A DNA stretch of 64,000 bases from UBA1924 sp963976625 (GTDB taxonomy: Bacteria; Planctomycetota; Phycisphaerae; Phycisphaerales; UBA1924), in contig CAXBLA010000015.1 in the NCBI GenBank assembly GCA_963976625.1, positions 10,107 to 74,106 on the forward strand, given 5' to 3'. Below, piece by piece: positions 50,995-59,882 of this stretch. The position numbers and the translations under genes are program-made. Positions within the stretch are counted from its first letter, which is position 1. Each line of letters starts with the position of its first letter. The notes under the pieces were generated by a model that was not told where the DNA came from, did not search any database, and saw only the letters and a program-made list of their open reading frames with translations.

Positions 50995-51642
50995 TTAGCC
51001 GTCGACTTCGTCTTTGATCGGTTCAGGGAACGGATCGATGGGCACGCCCGCGTCTGAACCTTCTGGCCCGGGGATGTTCGTCCCGCGCAATGACGCGGCG
51101 TACGCCGCGACGAGCGCGACCTCGTTGGGATTGAGCTTGGTCTGCGCGGGCATCTTGCCGCTCTCAGAACCATTGGTGATCATGTCCACGATGCCCATCA
51201 TGTCCGTGACGAACTGGTAGTTCTCGTCGGTCAGGTTGAGCCCGAGCCCGAAGATCCCCTCGCCCTCTTGCCCGTGGCACACCACGCAGGTGCCTTTGAA
51301 GATGCTCGCCCCGGTGCTCATCCATTGCTCGTTGCCTTGGATCGTCAGGAGCTTGGTCTCGTCCATCGGCATCTCGCGGAGCACACCGAACTGGGCCTCT
51401 TGGGCCGCCGCGATCTTGTTGGCGTAGCGTTGCTCGGGCGAGGGCACCAACGGCGTGAAGTGCACGACCACCACATAGAGCACCGAGAAAATACACGAAC
51501 CCAAGAAAATCATGTGCCACCAACCCGGGATGGGGTTGTCGTACTCCTGGATGCCGTCGTAGTTGTGGGCGAGGAGCTCGTCTTCCTGAGTTTCGCTCTT
51601 ATAGCCTTGTGTGTTGTTCGTATCAGATTGAGTTTCAGACAT
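50995..51642 (-). CDS. ccoP: cbb3 oxidase subunit CcoP, single-heme
   Basis: A 215-residue cytochrome c subunit. The N-terminal EYDNPIPGWWHMIFLGSCIF segment with one membrane helix is typical of CcoP. A single heme site is visible, C119-VV-C122-H123, with a likely Met ligand in SGKMPAQT. Ordinary CcoP has two heme c domains and about 300 residues, so this copy is a short, mono-heme form. Overlaps ccoQ by eight bases. Confidence 0.92.
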   Translation of the reverse strand: MSETQSDTNNTQGYKSETQEDELLAHNYDGIQEYDNPIPGWWHMIFLGSCIFSVLYVVVVHFTPLVPSPEQRYANKIAAAQEAQFGVLREMPMDETKLLTIQGNEQWMSTGASIFKGTCVVCHGQEGEGIFGLGLNLTDENYQFVTDMMGIVDMITNGSESGKMPAQTKLNPNEVALVAAYAASLRGTNIPGPEGSDAGVPIDPFPEPIKDEVDG

Positions 51643-51883
51643 GGCTCGACCCTCCGTTGGGTGTAGTCATTGTGGATGCGTTGGATTCGGTGTCGATCGA
51701 GGGCGTGCGTGGTGTGAAGACCACATCGTCGTCGAGCGGGATGTTGGCCGCGGCGGTGATCTCTTGCTTGGAGGTCGAGAACACATTCCAGATCACCGCG
51801 ATGAAGGCCGCCAGGAAGAAGACGAGGGCGAGGCTCGGGAAGATCGCCAGATCAAGGAAGGAAACTATCTGCGTCATACTCAT
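51635..51883 (-). CDS. ccoQ: cbb3 oxidase small subunit CcoQ
   Basis: An 82-residue protein with one helix (about residues 12-32, LAIFPSLALVFFLAAFIAV) and a polar C-terminal tail. The position between ccoNO and ccoP, overlapping both, and the size fit CcoQ, which stabilises the oxidase. The sequence of CcoQ is poorly conserved, so position carries the call. Confidence 0.85.
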   Translation of the reverse strand: MSMTQIVSFLDLAIFPSLALVFFLAAFIAVIWNVFSTSKQEITAAANIPLDDDVVFTPRTPSIDTESNASTMTTPNGGSSHV

Positions 51884-54249
51884 GGCGACACCTCGCTCTC
51901 TGCTGGTTCTGCTAGCACTTCTTCCTCTTCAGTCGGCGGCGGGTCCTTGGAGATATCCGTCCCCAGACGCTGGAGGTACGCGATCAGGGCGATGACCTTC
52001 TTGTCATAGGTCTGGGTCGCTTCTGGGCCGCCTTGGGCTTCGAGCTCGAGGGCGATCACGAGGGCCTGCTCTTGGGCAGCTTCGACGGCCTTGTTATCCA
52101 GCAGCAGATCGCCGTAGGGCACGCCGAGGAGGGCCATCGAATCGACCCGACCTTGGATCTCCTTGAAGTTGACCGTACTGGTGAGCAGCCAAGGGTACGG
52201 CGGCATGATCGACTGCCCGTTGGTCACATCCTGCGGGCTCTTGAAGTGGCGGTAGTGCCAGTTGTGATCTCGCAGCCCGCCCTCACGCGCCAGGTCCGGG
52301 CCGATGCGGCGCGAGCCCCACTGGAACGGATGGTCGTAGACGAACTCGCCGGGCTTGGAGACCTCGCCGTAGCGCATGGTCTCCCAATCGAACGGGCGGA
52401 TCATCTGCGAATGGCAGTTGTAGCAGCCCTCGGCGACATAGATATCGCGACCGGCGAGCTCCAACGGCGTGTACGGCTCGACCGTAGAGATGTTGGGGAT
52501 GTTCGACGAAACGAGGAACATTGGGATGGCTTCGACAATGCCGCCGATCGCGACGGCCACGAGCACCCAGAGGGTGAACTTGACGGGCTTGCGTTCGAGG
52601 TTGCGGTGCCAGTTGCCCTGGAGGAACTTATCGCCCGCATCGCCGAGCGCGGTGTTCGAGTGCAGACGCGACTTGGCCGGCGGATCGCCCTGGTAGCTCT
52701 TGCTGAGCGCCGGTGCGTAGTGCACGGGCTCTTCGTACTTCTCTGGGCGGGCCTGCCAGGTCTTGATCATGTTGTAGAGCCCGATGATCGCACCGGTCAG
52801 ATACAGAAGCCCCCCCACCACGCGGATCCAGTACATCGGGATCAGCACGACGACGGTCTCGATGAAGTCCGGGTAGGCCAGACGCCCGTTGGCATCAAAC
52901 GCACGCCACATGAGCCCCTGCGTGATGCCCGCGGCATAGATCGCCAGCACATAGAGCACCATCCCGATCGTCCCGAACCAGAAGTGAGCGGCGCACAGCT
53001 TCTTGGAGTAGAGCTCGGTCTGGAACAGGCGAGGCATCATCCAGTAGAGCATACCGAAGGTCATGAACCCGTTCCACCCGAGCACACCAGAGTGCACATG
53101 GGCGATGGTCCAGTCGGTGTAGTGGCTCAGCGAGTTGACGGATTTGACCGAGAGCAATGGCCCCTCGAAGGTTGACATGCCGTAGAAGGTGATGGCGACG
53201 ACGAAGAACTTGAGGATCGGGTCGCTCGCGACGCGGTGCCATGCACCACGCAGCGTCATCAGCCCGTTGATCATCCCGCCCCACGACGGCATCCAGAGCA
53301 TGATCGAGAACACCATGCCCACGGTCGAAGCCCACTCGGGCAGCGCGGTGTAGTGCAGGTGGTGCGGGCCGGCCCAGATGTAGATGAACACCAGCGACCA
53401 GAAGTGGATAATCGAGAGCTTGTACGAAAACACCGGACGCTCGGCGGCCTTGGGCAAGAAGTAGTACATCAAGCCCAAGAACGGCGTCGTCAAGAAGAAC
53501 GCCACAGCGTTGTGCCCGTACCACCACTGCATGAGTGCGTCCTGCACACCCGCGTAGACCGGATAGGACTTGAGTGCGAGCTCGGCTGAGGGCATCTCGC
53601 CGTTCTGGAAGAGGTAGACGAGCCCGGCGGGCACCCACAGGTTATTGAACACATGGAGCATCGCCACGGTGATGATCGTGGCGATGTAGAACCAGAGCGC
53701 GACATAGATATGTCGCTCGCGCCGATGGATCAGGGTCATCAGGAAGTTGCCGCCGAAGAACCCGAGCCAGACGACGGCGATCGCGATGTCGATCGGCCAT
53801 TCGAGCTCAGCATACTCCTTGCCCTGGGTGATCCCGAAGGGCAGCGTGAGGGCGGCAGAAACAATAATCAGCTGCCAGCCATAGAAATGCAGCTTGGAGA
53901 GCAGGTCCGAGTACATCCGCGCCTTGCACAGCCGCTGGGTCGAGTAGTAGATCGCGGCGAAGATCCCGTTGCCCGCGAACGCGAAGATCGCGGCATTGGT
54001 ATGCAGCGGACGAAGACGCCCGAAGCTCAGGAACGAGACCCCGAACCCGGCTTCGGGGAACGCGAGCTGCGTCGCGATGATCACGCCGACGAGGAACGCG
54101 ACGATCCCCCAGATGACGGTCGCCCACGCGAACATCCGCACGATCTGGTCGTCATAGACGAAGGCTTCGAGCCCGTTCTTATCCTGGAGGGCGTTGGCTT
54201 TGCTCGCTCGTTTGATATCCGAGGCTGATAGGTCTGCTTGTTGATCCAC
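51880..54249 (-). CDS. ccoNO: Fused cbb3 oxidase subunits CcoN and CcoO
   Basis: A 789-residue fusion of the catalytic and the mono-heme subunit of the cbb3-type oxidase, which reduces oxygen at low concentration. Residues 1 to about 500 are CcoN: 12 or more helices with heme and CuB ligands (RPLHTNAAIFAFAG; QWWYGHNAVAFFL; AGPHHLHYTALPEW; IAHVHSGVLGWN). Residues about 545-789 are CcoO: a membrane helix, the heme site C609-YN-C612-H613 in EGCYNCHSQMIRPF, and RRIGPDLAREGG. A sigma-70 promoter lies about 175 bp upstream. First gene of the cco run. Confidence 0.95.
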   Translation of the reverse strand: MDQQADLSASDIKRASKANALQDKNGLEAFVYDDQIVRMFAWATVIWGIVAFLVGVIIATQLAFPEAGFGVSFLSFGRLRPLHTNAAIFAFAGNGIFAAIYYSTQRLCKARMYSDLLSKLHFYGWQLIIVSAALTLPFGITQGKEYAELEWPIDIAIAVVWLGFFGGNFLMTLIHRRERHIYVALWFYIATIITVAMLHVFNNLWVPAGLVYLFQNGEMPSAELALKSYPVYAGVQDALMQWWYGHNAVAFFLTTPFLGLMYYFLPKAAERPVFSYKLSIIHFWSLVFIYIWAGPHHLHYTALPEWASTVGMVFSIMLWMPSWGGMINGLMTLRGAWHRVASDPILKFFVVAITFYGMSTFEGPLLSVKSVNSLSHYTDWTIAHVHSGVLGWNGFMTFGMLYWMMPRLFQTELYSKKLCAAHFWFGTIGMVLYVLAIYAAGITQGLMWRAFDANGRLAYPDFIETVVVLIPMYWIRVVGGLLYLTGAIIGLYNMIKTWQARPEKYEEPVHYAPALSKSYQGDPPAKSRLHSNTALGDAGDKFLQGNWHRNLERKPVKFTLWVLVAVAIGGIVEAIPMFLVSSNIPNISTVEPYTPLELAGRDIYVAEGCYNCHSQMIRPFDWETMRYGEVSKPGEFVYDHPFQWGSRRIGPDLAREGGLRDHNWHYRHFKSPQDVTNGQSIMPPYPWLLTSTVNFKEIQGRVDSMALLGVPYGDLLLDNKAVEAAQEQALVIALELEAQGGPEATQTYDKKVIALIAYLQRLGTDISKDPPPTEEEEVLAEPAESEVSP

Positions 54250-54431
54250 GCGTGGTACCTCTGTGCTGAGTTGGCTGTGCTGTGCTGGTCATGCCCGAGC
54301 ACCCCGAGATGCAAGCGCACGCCATCAACCTTCTGCACCATACAGATCTCACCGATGGATCGGGCGTATGGTACCTGTCTAATCGCACTAATTTCTGTTT
54401 AGCAGAATTTAATACAGTTGAACAGCACAAA
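54250..54431 (-). other. ccoNO leader region with palindrome
   Basis: The 315-bp gap between ccoNO and rfbB holds no gene I can support. It contains the cco promoter, a palindrome and, at its right end, the rfbB terminator. From 54250 to 54390 it is ordinary GC content with GTGCTG repeats (54275-54292); from 54380 to 54487 it is AT-rich, as expected for a promoter. Confidence 0.5.
54393..54407. promoter_or_regulatory. Palindrome between cco promoter and ccoNO
   Basis: TTCTG-N5-CAGAA is a perfect dyad about 20-30 bases downstream of the predicted cco transcript start, a common operator position. It does not match the FNR box (TTGAT-N4-ATCAA). The regulator is unknown. Confidence 0.4.
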
Positions 54432-54459
54432 TCATATCTGGTTATACACAATGGTCAAC
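54432..54459 (-). promoter_or_regulatory. Sigma-70 promoter for the cco run
   Basis: On the minus strand TTGACC (54454-54459), a 16-base spacer and TATGAT (54432-54437). It is the best sigma-70 match seen in the window, with a start near 54425. Confidence 0.6.
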
Positions 54460-54487
54460 CCGATTTGGCGACTTCTTTATCCAATTT

Positions 54488-54512
54488 AAAAACCTAGACT
54501 CTACGTCTAGGT
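54488..54512 (-). terminator. Terminator after rfbB (minus strand)
   Basis: Read on the minus strand, ACCTAGAC, loop GTAGA, GTCTAGGT, then TTTT. It lies about 50 bases past the rfbB stop and just upstream of the cco promoter. Confidence 0.8.
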
Positions 54513-54564
54513 CGTTGAAGCCGCAAACTCTTGGCATCCCTTGATTTAGGGATCACGCCCAGCG

Positions 54565-55599
54565 TCAAGCCTCGCTGCGACCTTGGGCGTAGTTCTGCTC
54601 CATGAATCGGCGGTACTCCCCGGTGCGGACATGCTCGGACCAGGTCTGGTTGTCCTTGTACCATTGGACAGTCGCTTCGAGGGCCTCGGGCCATGCCGAG
54701 CGGGTGGGCTCCCACCCGAGCTCGTCGCGGATCTTGGTCGCGTCTATGGCGTAGCGCATGTCGTGGCCGAGCCGATCGGGGACATGCTCGATGGAACTCT
54801 CGTCGCGCCCGCACAGGTCGATGAGCATCTTGGTGAGTTCGAGGTTGGAGCGTTCGTTGTTGCCCCCGATGTTGTACGCCTCGCCGGGCTTGCCGTCGTC
54901 GAGCACCCGGCAGATCGCCTCGCAGTGATCGAGTACATGGAGCCAATCGCGGACATTGCGTCCGTCGCCATACAGCGGCACCTTCTTGCCTTCGAGCAGG
55001 TTGTTGACAAACAACGGGATGACCTTCTCGGGGAACTGGTAGGGTCCGAAGTTGTTCGAGCAGCGGGTGATGCCAACATTCATGCCATAGGTATGGTGAT
55101 AGGCGCGGGCGAGCATGTCGCCGCCGGTTTTGGACACGGCGTAGGGCGAGTTGGGCGCCAATGGCGTGGACTCGGTAAAGAGCTGGCTCTTGTCATCGAG
55201 CGGAAGCTCGCCGTAGACCTCGTCGGTCGAGACATACACAAATCGTTTGATCCCGTGGCGCTTGGCGGCATCGAGCATGCACTGGGTGCCGATGATGTTG
55301 GTATTGAGAAACAGCGACGGGTCATGGATCGAGCGATCGACATGGGACTCGGCGGCCAGGTGCAGTACGACATCGGCCTTGGGCATGTGCTCATCGAGCA
55401 GCGTAGCGTTGTTGATATCGCAGTGCACAAACTCGTGGCGGGGATCATCGGCGAAGTCGGCGAGCGATTCGAGGTTGCCCGCGTAGGTCATGCCGTCGAT
55501 ATTGATGATCCGGTCGTCGGGTCGGTGCTCGAGGATGTAGCGGACGAGGTTCGAGCCGATGAATCCGGCGCCGCCCGTGACAAGAATGGTCTGTCCCAT
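54565..55599 (-). CDS. rfbB: dTDP-glucose 4,6-dehydratase
   Basis: Second enzyme of dTDP-L-rhamnose synthesis. The 344-residue SDR-type protein has the NAD-binding TGGAGFIGSN, the HLAAESHVDRSI segment, the STDEVYGEL catalytic Asp/Glu loop and the YAVSK catalytic Tyr-Lys. NFGPYQFPEK and the C-terminal YAIDATKIRDELGW are typical of RmlB. It follows rfbA by 32 bp. rfbC and rfbD are not in the window. Confidence 0.96.
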   Translation of the reverse strand: MGQTILVTGGAGFIGSNLVRYILEHRPDDRIINIDGMTYAGNLESLADFADDPRHEFVHCDINNATLLDEHMPKADVVLHLAAESHVDRSIHDPSLFLNTNIIGTQCMLDAAKRHGIKRFVYVSTDEVYGELPLDDKSQLFTESTPLAPNSPYAVSKTGGDMLARAYHHTYGMNVGITRCSNNFGPYQFPEKVIPLFVNNLLEGKKVPLYGDGRNVRDWLHVLDHCEAICRVLDDGKPGEAYNIGGNNERSNLELTKMLIDLCGRDESSIEHVPDRLGHDMRYAIDATKIRDELGWEPTRSAWPEALEATVQWYKDNQTWSEHVRTGEYRRFMEQNYAQGRSEA

Positions 55600-55631
55600 G
55601 TCGGATCTCCGTCAGTGCTGCTATTGAGCAG

Positions 55632-56369
55632 TCATTTTACTTTATTGGCCCCGGTGTCAGCGATCAGATTCGATGCCCGGTGCAGGCTCTCGATGGTGCC
55701 CGCGTCGGTCCACCAGCCGTCGAGCTGGGCCCAGGTGAGGTTGCCGCGCCGGAGGTATTCGTTGTTGACATCGGTGATCTCGAGCTCGCCGCGGGCCGAG
55801 GGCTTGAGGGTCTCGCAGATGGCGAAGACATCGCTGTCGTACATGTAGAGCCCGGTGACGGCCATCTTGCTCGGCGGGTCCTTGGGCTTCTCGATGATGT
55901 TGACGATCGAATCGCCCGAACCATCGAACTCGACGACGCCGAAGCGTTCCGGGTCGTGCACCTCTTTGAGCAGGACCTTGGCGCCGTCCTTCTGGTTGCG
56001 GAAGTCCGCGACCGCATCATTGATGTTGTGCTCGATGATGTTGTCGCCCAAGATCACGCAGACCTTGTCGTCGCCAACGAAGTGCTTGCCGAGCTTGAGC
56101 GCATCGGCGATCCCGCCCTCGCCCACCTGGAAGGCGTATTCGAGGCGGGTGAGCCCCATGTCCTTGCCATCGCGGAGGAGCTTGATGAAGTCGCCGGCGT
56201 TTTCTTCGCCCGTGACGATCATGATCTCGGTGATCCCGGCGTTGACCAGGCACTGGATCGGGTAGTACACCATCGGCTGGTCGTAGACCGGCAGCAGGTG
56301 CTTGTTGGTGACCAGTGTCATGGGGCGGAGTCGTGTCCCGAGCCCGCCGGCAAGAATCATGCCCTTCAT
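55632..56369 (-). CDS. rfbA: Glucose-1-phosphate thymidylyltransferase (short form)
   Basis: Makes dTDP-glucose. The N-terminal KGMILAGGLGTRLRPMTLVT nucleotide-binding loop and KHLLPVYDQPMVYYPI are clear. The LGDNIIEHNI, VHDPERFGVVEFD and EITDVNNEYL segments match RmlA. It has 245 residues where classical RmlA has about 290, lacking the C-terminal allosteric extension, as in the RmlA-like short branch. First gene of the rfbA-rfbB pair. Confidence 0.92.
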   Translation of the reverse strand: MKGMILAGGLGTRLRPMTLVTNKHLLPVYDQPMVYYPIQCLVNAGITEIMIVTGEENAGDFIKLLRDGKDMGLTRLEYAFQVGEGGIADALKLGKHFVGDDKVCVILGDNIIEHNINDAVADFRNQKDGAKVLLKEVHDPERFGVVEFDGSGDSIVNIIEKPKDPPSKMAVTGLYMYDSDVFAICETLKPSARGELEITDVNNEYLRRGNLTWAQLDGWWTDAGTIESLHRASNLIADTGANKVK

Positions 56370-56586
56370 GTGTCGCTCCCTCGTATAAAAATACCGTCTC
56401 CGAGTCTATCCACCCTATCGGCCCGAAGAAGCACCGATTCCAGCCCCCCCACGATTGGCGGGGGTTCTTCATGCTTTCTGAGCCTTCTCGGACGCTGCAA
56501 TCCGTCTGCGCCAGGTCTCTTTTCCTCGCCAGCTCGCAGATCCCCAGCGGGGATGACTCGCGGCTCCCTCAATCCGATATAAAGGT

Positions 56587-57321
56587 ATGAGTACACTGCC
56601 CATCGAGCCCGCGCCAGAGCCGAACCACACCACCGACGAGCCCAGCCTTCGGCTGGCCGACGCTGGTGCGCACCCAAACCGAGCACCGAGCGACCTGCCC
56701 AGCAGCCTGCAGTCCGGGCTGGATCTGCTACACGATTCGCCTTTGGATGAACACCATTTCCGCGAGCTGCGTCAAGCCACTAAGCGGGCTAAGCCGGTGT
56801 ACAAAGCCGCGGGGTATGCCAAGTTCTCTGGATGGACGACCCTGCTTGCGGGGGCCCTCTCGATCCCGTTCGCGCTGGGCAACACGCCCATGCTCATCTT
56901 CGCCATTGTCCTCGCCGGGATCGGGACGCGCGAGCTGACCCTCCGCCGGGCGCTGCGGGCCTTCGAGCCCGGTTCGACGGCCAAGCTCGCGATCAACCAG
57001 CTGATGCTCGGGGGTGCGCTGGCGACCTACGCCGTGGTGATGCTCATGTCACCGACCAAGCAAACACTCGTCGAGTCCGCGATGGAGACCGACTCCACCA
57101 TCGGCAGCGTGCCCGAAATGCAGGGGATCATGGACGACATGATCCAGCTCGAGCACACCGTCAACGCGATGATCTATGTCGGGATGATCGCCGCGGCCTT
57201 CTTCTTCCAGGGCGGCACGGCCCTGTACTACCTGACGAAGGGCTCGAAGCTCAAAGCGATGCTCCGCGAGACCCCGCCTTGGGTGATCCGGGTGCACCAG
57301 AGCCTTCAGATCACGGGCTAA
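56587..57321 (+). CDS. Hypothetical membrane protein
   Basis: A 244-residue protein with a polar, probably disordered N-terminal region (about residues 1-70, SPLDEHHFRELRQATKRA), two close hydrophobic helices (about 82-110), a third (about 137-155), and a fourth near residue 200 (MIYVGMIAAAFFFQGGTALY). I do not recognise it. No catalytic motifs are visible. It is divergent from rfbA and followed 127 bp later by a protease gene. Confidence 0.7.
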   Translation: MSTLPIEPAPEPNHTTDEPSLRLADAGAHPNRAPSDLPSSLQSGLDLLHDSPLDEHHFRELRQATKRAKPVYKAAGYAKFSGWTTLLAGALSIPFALGNTPMLIFAIVLAGIGTRELTLRRALRAFEPGSTAKLAINQLMLGGALATYAVVMLMSPTKQTLVESAMETDSTIGSVPEMQGIMDDMIQLEHTVNAMIYVGMIAAAFFFQGGTALYYLTKGSKLKAMLRETPPWVIRVHQSLQITG

Positions 57322-57448
57322 AAGCACTCTACAGCATCATGAGCCGATTTTCGTGTTCTGAAACCGAAACGCTCTTTACCCATATATACTCCTATGAGCA
57401 CTCGGCAACGCGTCGGGTGCGCTCGACTACTCGATTCTGGAGTGCTCT

Positions 57449-58942
57449 GTGGGTCTCAAACTTTCTCGTTCGTCTTCCAACCGTTCATCGTTGGGCGCTA
57501 TCGCGGCCAGCGCGGCCCTCCTCGTCGCCCTCGGCGGGTGCACCGCCGGCTGCAAAGTCGATGATTCCGCATCTTCGACCCAGCAGGCCCCGGCGGTCCG
57601 CAGCGTGAGCGAAGAAGCCGCCCTGGCGGACTTCGATCGGATGTGGCAGCTCGTCAATGACACCCACTTCGATACAACCTTCAACGGGACCGACTGGGAA
57701 GCCGTCCGCGATGAGCTGCGCCCGCAGGCCGCACAGGCCCAGAACCGCCGCGAAATCCGCGGCATCATGAGCGAAGCGCTCGGGCGATTGGGCGTCTCCC
57801 ACTTCGGGATCATCCCCCAAGCCCCCGCAGACCACACGCCAGCGACAAGCACAGGTGAATCCGACGACGCCGGCGACCATGATCAAGATCATGACCATGA
57901 AACCAACGCCCTTGTCCCCGACGACTCGGCCACCGACGGCATGGGCAACGCGGATACCGGGATCGAAGTCCGGATCATCGATATGCAGGTGCTCGTCACC
58001 AAAGTCCGCGCGGATAGCCCTGCGGACCACGCGGGCGTCAAGCCCGGATGGATCCTGAGCAAGGCACGCACCCACGACATGGGTAAAGTGCTCGAAGAGC
58101 TCGCCGAGTCCATCGACGAGAACGAACTCGAAATCCACGGCGTGGGCTACATCTCCGGGCAGCTCCAAGGGCCCGAAGGCTCCTCGATCGACCTGACCTT
58201 TATCGACGGCACCGATCAAGAGATCACCCTCGACATCGAACGCGCCCCGATGCCGGGTGAGTTCTACAAGTTCGGCAACCTCCCCCCGATGAGCACCCAC
58301 CTCGACTGGCACAAGAAAACCTTCACCAACGAGCAGGGACACGAGTCGGACATCGGCGTGATCACATTCAATGTCTGGATGATGCCCATCGCGGCGAAGT
58401 TCGAACGCGCGATGTACGAGCTGCGCGACACCGACGGGATCATTATCGATCTGCGGGGCAACCCGGGCGGGATCGGCCAGCTGGCGGCATCGGTCAGCCG
58501 ATTCTTTATGAGCGAGAAGGGCTCGCTGGGCACCATGAAGATGCGCGGCGCCGAGCTCAACTTCAACATCGAGCCCGTGATTGTCACGACCTGGGGCGAG
58601 CGCCTCAAGCCGTTCGACGGGCCCATCGCGGTCCTGACGGACTCGGGCTCGGCGAGCACCTCAGAGGTCTTCGCGGGCGGATTGCAATCGCTCAACCGCA
58701 TCGAAGTCTTCGGCACCCGCTCGGCGGGCATGGCCCTGCCCGCGATGATGGACAAGCTGCCCTCTGGCGATGTCCTGCTCCACGCGATCGCCGACTTTGA
58801 GACCTCCACGGGCTACCAGCTCGAGCACGGCGGGGTGGTCCCCGATCATGAGGTCAAGCTCACCCGCCAGGACCTGCTGCGGGGCATCGACTCGCCCAAG
58901 GCCGCCGCGATGGAGTGGATCGCCGAATCCGTCACCGAGTAA
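57449..58942 (+). CDS. S41-family (C-terminal processing) peptidase, lipoprotein
   Basis: A 497-residue protein with a lipobox (VALGGC, Cys31), a helical region, a PDZ-like domain (about residues 165-270, KVRADSPADHAGVKPGW) and a C-terminal S41 core with the strand DGIIIDLRGNPGGIGQLAAS and the SGSASTSEVFAGGLQ catalytic Ser segment. It probably cleaves C-termini of periplasmic proteins. An acidic insert rich in Asp and His (DDAGDHDQDHDHE, about residue 138) lies before the PDZ domain. The GTG start is preceded by TGGAGTG. Confidence 0.88.
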   Translation: MGLKLSRSSSNRSSLGAIAASAALLVALGGCTAGCKVDDSASSTQQAPAVRSVSEEAALADFDRMWQLVNDTHFDTTFNGTDWEAVRDELRPQAAQAQNRREIRGIMSEALGRLGVSHFGIIPQAPADHTPATSTGESDDAGDHDQDHDHETNALVPDDSATDGMGNADTGIEVRIIDMQVLVTKVRADSPADHAGVKPGWILSKARTHDMGKVLEELAESIDENELEIHGVGYISGQLQGPEGSSIDLTFIDGTDQEITLDIERAPMPGEFYKFGNLPPMSTHLDWHKKTFTNEQGHESDIGVITFNVWMMPIAAKFERAMYELRDTDGIIIDLRGNPGGIGQLAASVSRFFMSEKGSLGTMKMRGAELNFNIEPVIVTTWGERLKPFDGPIAVLTDSGSASTSEVFAGGLQSLNRIEVFGTRSAGMALPAMMDKLPSGDVLLHAIADFETSTGYQLEHGGVVPDHEVKLTRQDLLRGIDSPKAAAMEWIAESVTE

Positions 58943-59036
58943 CATACACTTTCAGATATATACTTTTCAGAATCACAAAGTACAATCAACCCATGCCGCA
59001 GGCACCAGCCAGTGGAGCACAAACAAAGGAAACACC

Positions 59037-59852
59037 ATGAACACCAAGTCATTCTTCAAAGCAGCCGCCATCGCGATCGTCGTGGGGACCGTCTCCGGGC
59101 TCCCAGCGACCGGCTTCACCAGCAGCGCAGCCGCCGCGATCACCGTCGCGGACAAAGACCACGACGCCAAAGCCATCAAGATCATCGAAGCCGGCATCGA
59201 AGCCGCCGGCGGGCGAGACAAGATCGAATCGATCGAGCATGTCAAGACCACCGGCACGCTCTCGATCCCCGCAGCGGGGCTCAAGGGCACCATCGAGATC
59301 TACATCTCCAAACCCAACAACATGCTCATGGTCATGGACCTGGGGATGATGGGCGAGACCCTCCAGGGCGTCACCGATGGCGTGGTCTGGTCGTCGGATG
59401 CGATGGGCGGCCCGCGCCTGGTCCCCGATGACGAAGCCAAGGAAATGCTCGAGCAGGCCGACCCGCAGGCATCGCTCAAGTACGCCGATTTGTACAGCAC
59501 AATCAAACACGCCGGCGAAGCCGAGTGGGACGGGCAAGCGGCCAACAAGATCGTACTCACCGACAATGACGGCGTTGAATCAACGCAGTACTACGCAAAG
59601 GAGAGCAAGCTGCTCATCGGCACCGAAACGCAGGCGAAGACCCCGATGGGCGAAGTCCAGGTCGCCCTGACCTTCCGTGACTACAAAGAACTCGGCGGGC
59701 ACCTGCAGCCGACCAAACTGGTCACCAAGATGGGCCCACAAGAAATCGTCATGACCTTTGATACCGCCGAGTACAAAGAGATTAACGCGAAGGTCTACGA
59801 GCTGCCACCGGCGATCAAGGCCCTCGTCGAAGCGAGCAAAGAAAACGACTAA
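59037..59852 (+). CDS. Exported protein, outer-membrane lipoprotein-sorting-like
   Basis: A 271-residue exported protein with a signal peptide (to about SSAAAAI), then a domain that begins AIKIIEAGIEAAGGRDKIES and contains VKTTGTLSIPAAGLKGTIEI and GVTDGVVWSSDAMGGP. This matches the plan of LolA/LolB-like zinc-protease-associated lipid-binding proteins, with a beta-sheet half-barrel. The exact role is not clear. AAAGGAAACACC precedes the ATG at 59037; the frame is open upstream but overlaps the protease. It follows the protease by 94 bp. Confidence 0.75.
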   Translation: MNTKSFFKAAAIAIVVGTVSGLPATGFTSSAAAAITVADKDHDAKAIKIIEAGIEAAGGRDKIESIEHVKTTGTLSIPAAGLKGTIEIYISKPNNMLMVMDLGMMGETLQGVTDGVVWSSDAMGGPRLVPDDEAKEMLEQADPQASLKYADLYSTIKHAGEAEWDGQAANKIVLTDNDGVESTQYYAKESKLLIGTETQAKTPMGEVQVALTFRDYKELGGHLQPTKLVTKMGPQEIVMTFDTAEYKEINAKVYELPPAIKALVEASKEND

Positions 59853-59882
59853 GCTCTCGCTTCAACTCATATCGAGTACAGA

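Noticed and set aside
54282..54497. 71-codon open frame on the plus strand between ccoNO and rfbB
   Set aside because: It overlaps the cco promoter, the dyad and the rfbB terminator, and shows no ribosome-binding site or domain.
56430..56470. C-rich/G-rich hairpin with TTCTTC before the hypothetical membrane gene
   Set aside because: Stem is short and the T-tract interrupted; not convincing as a terminator.
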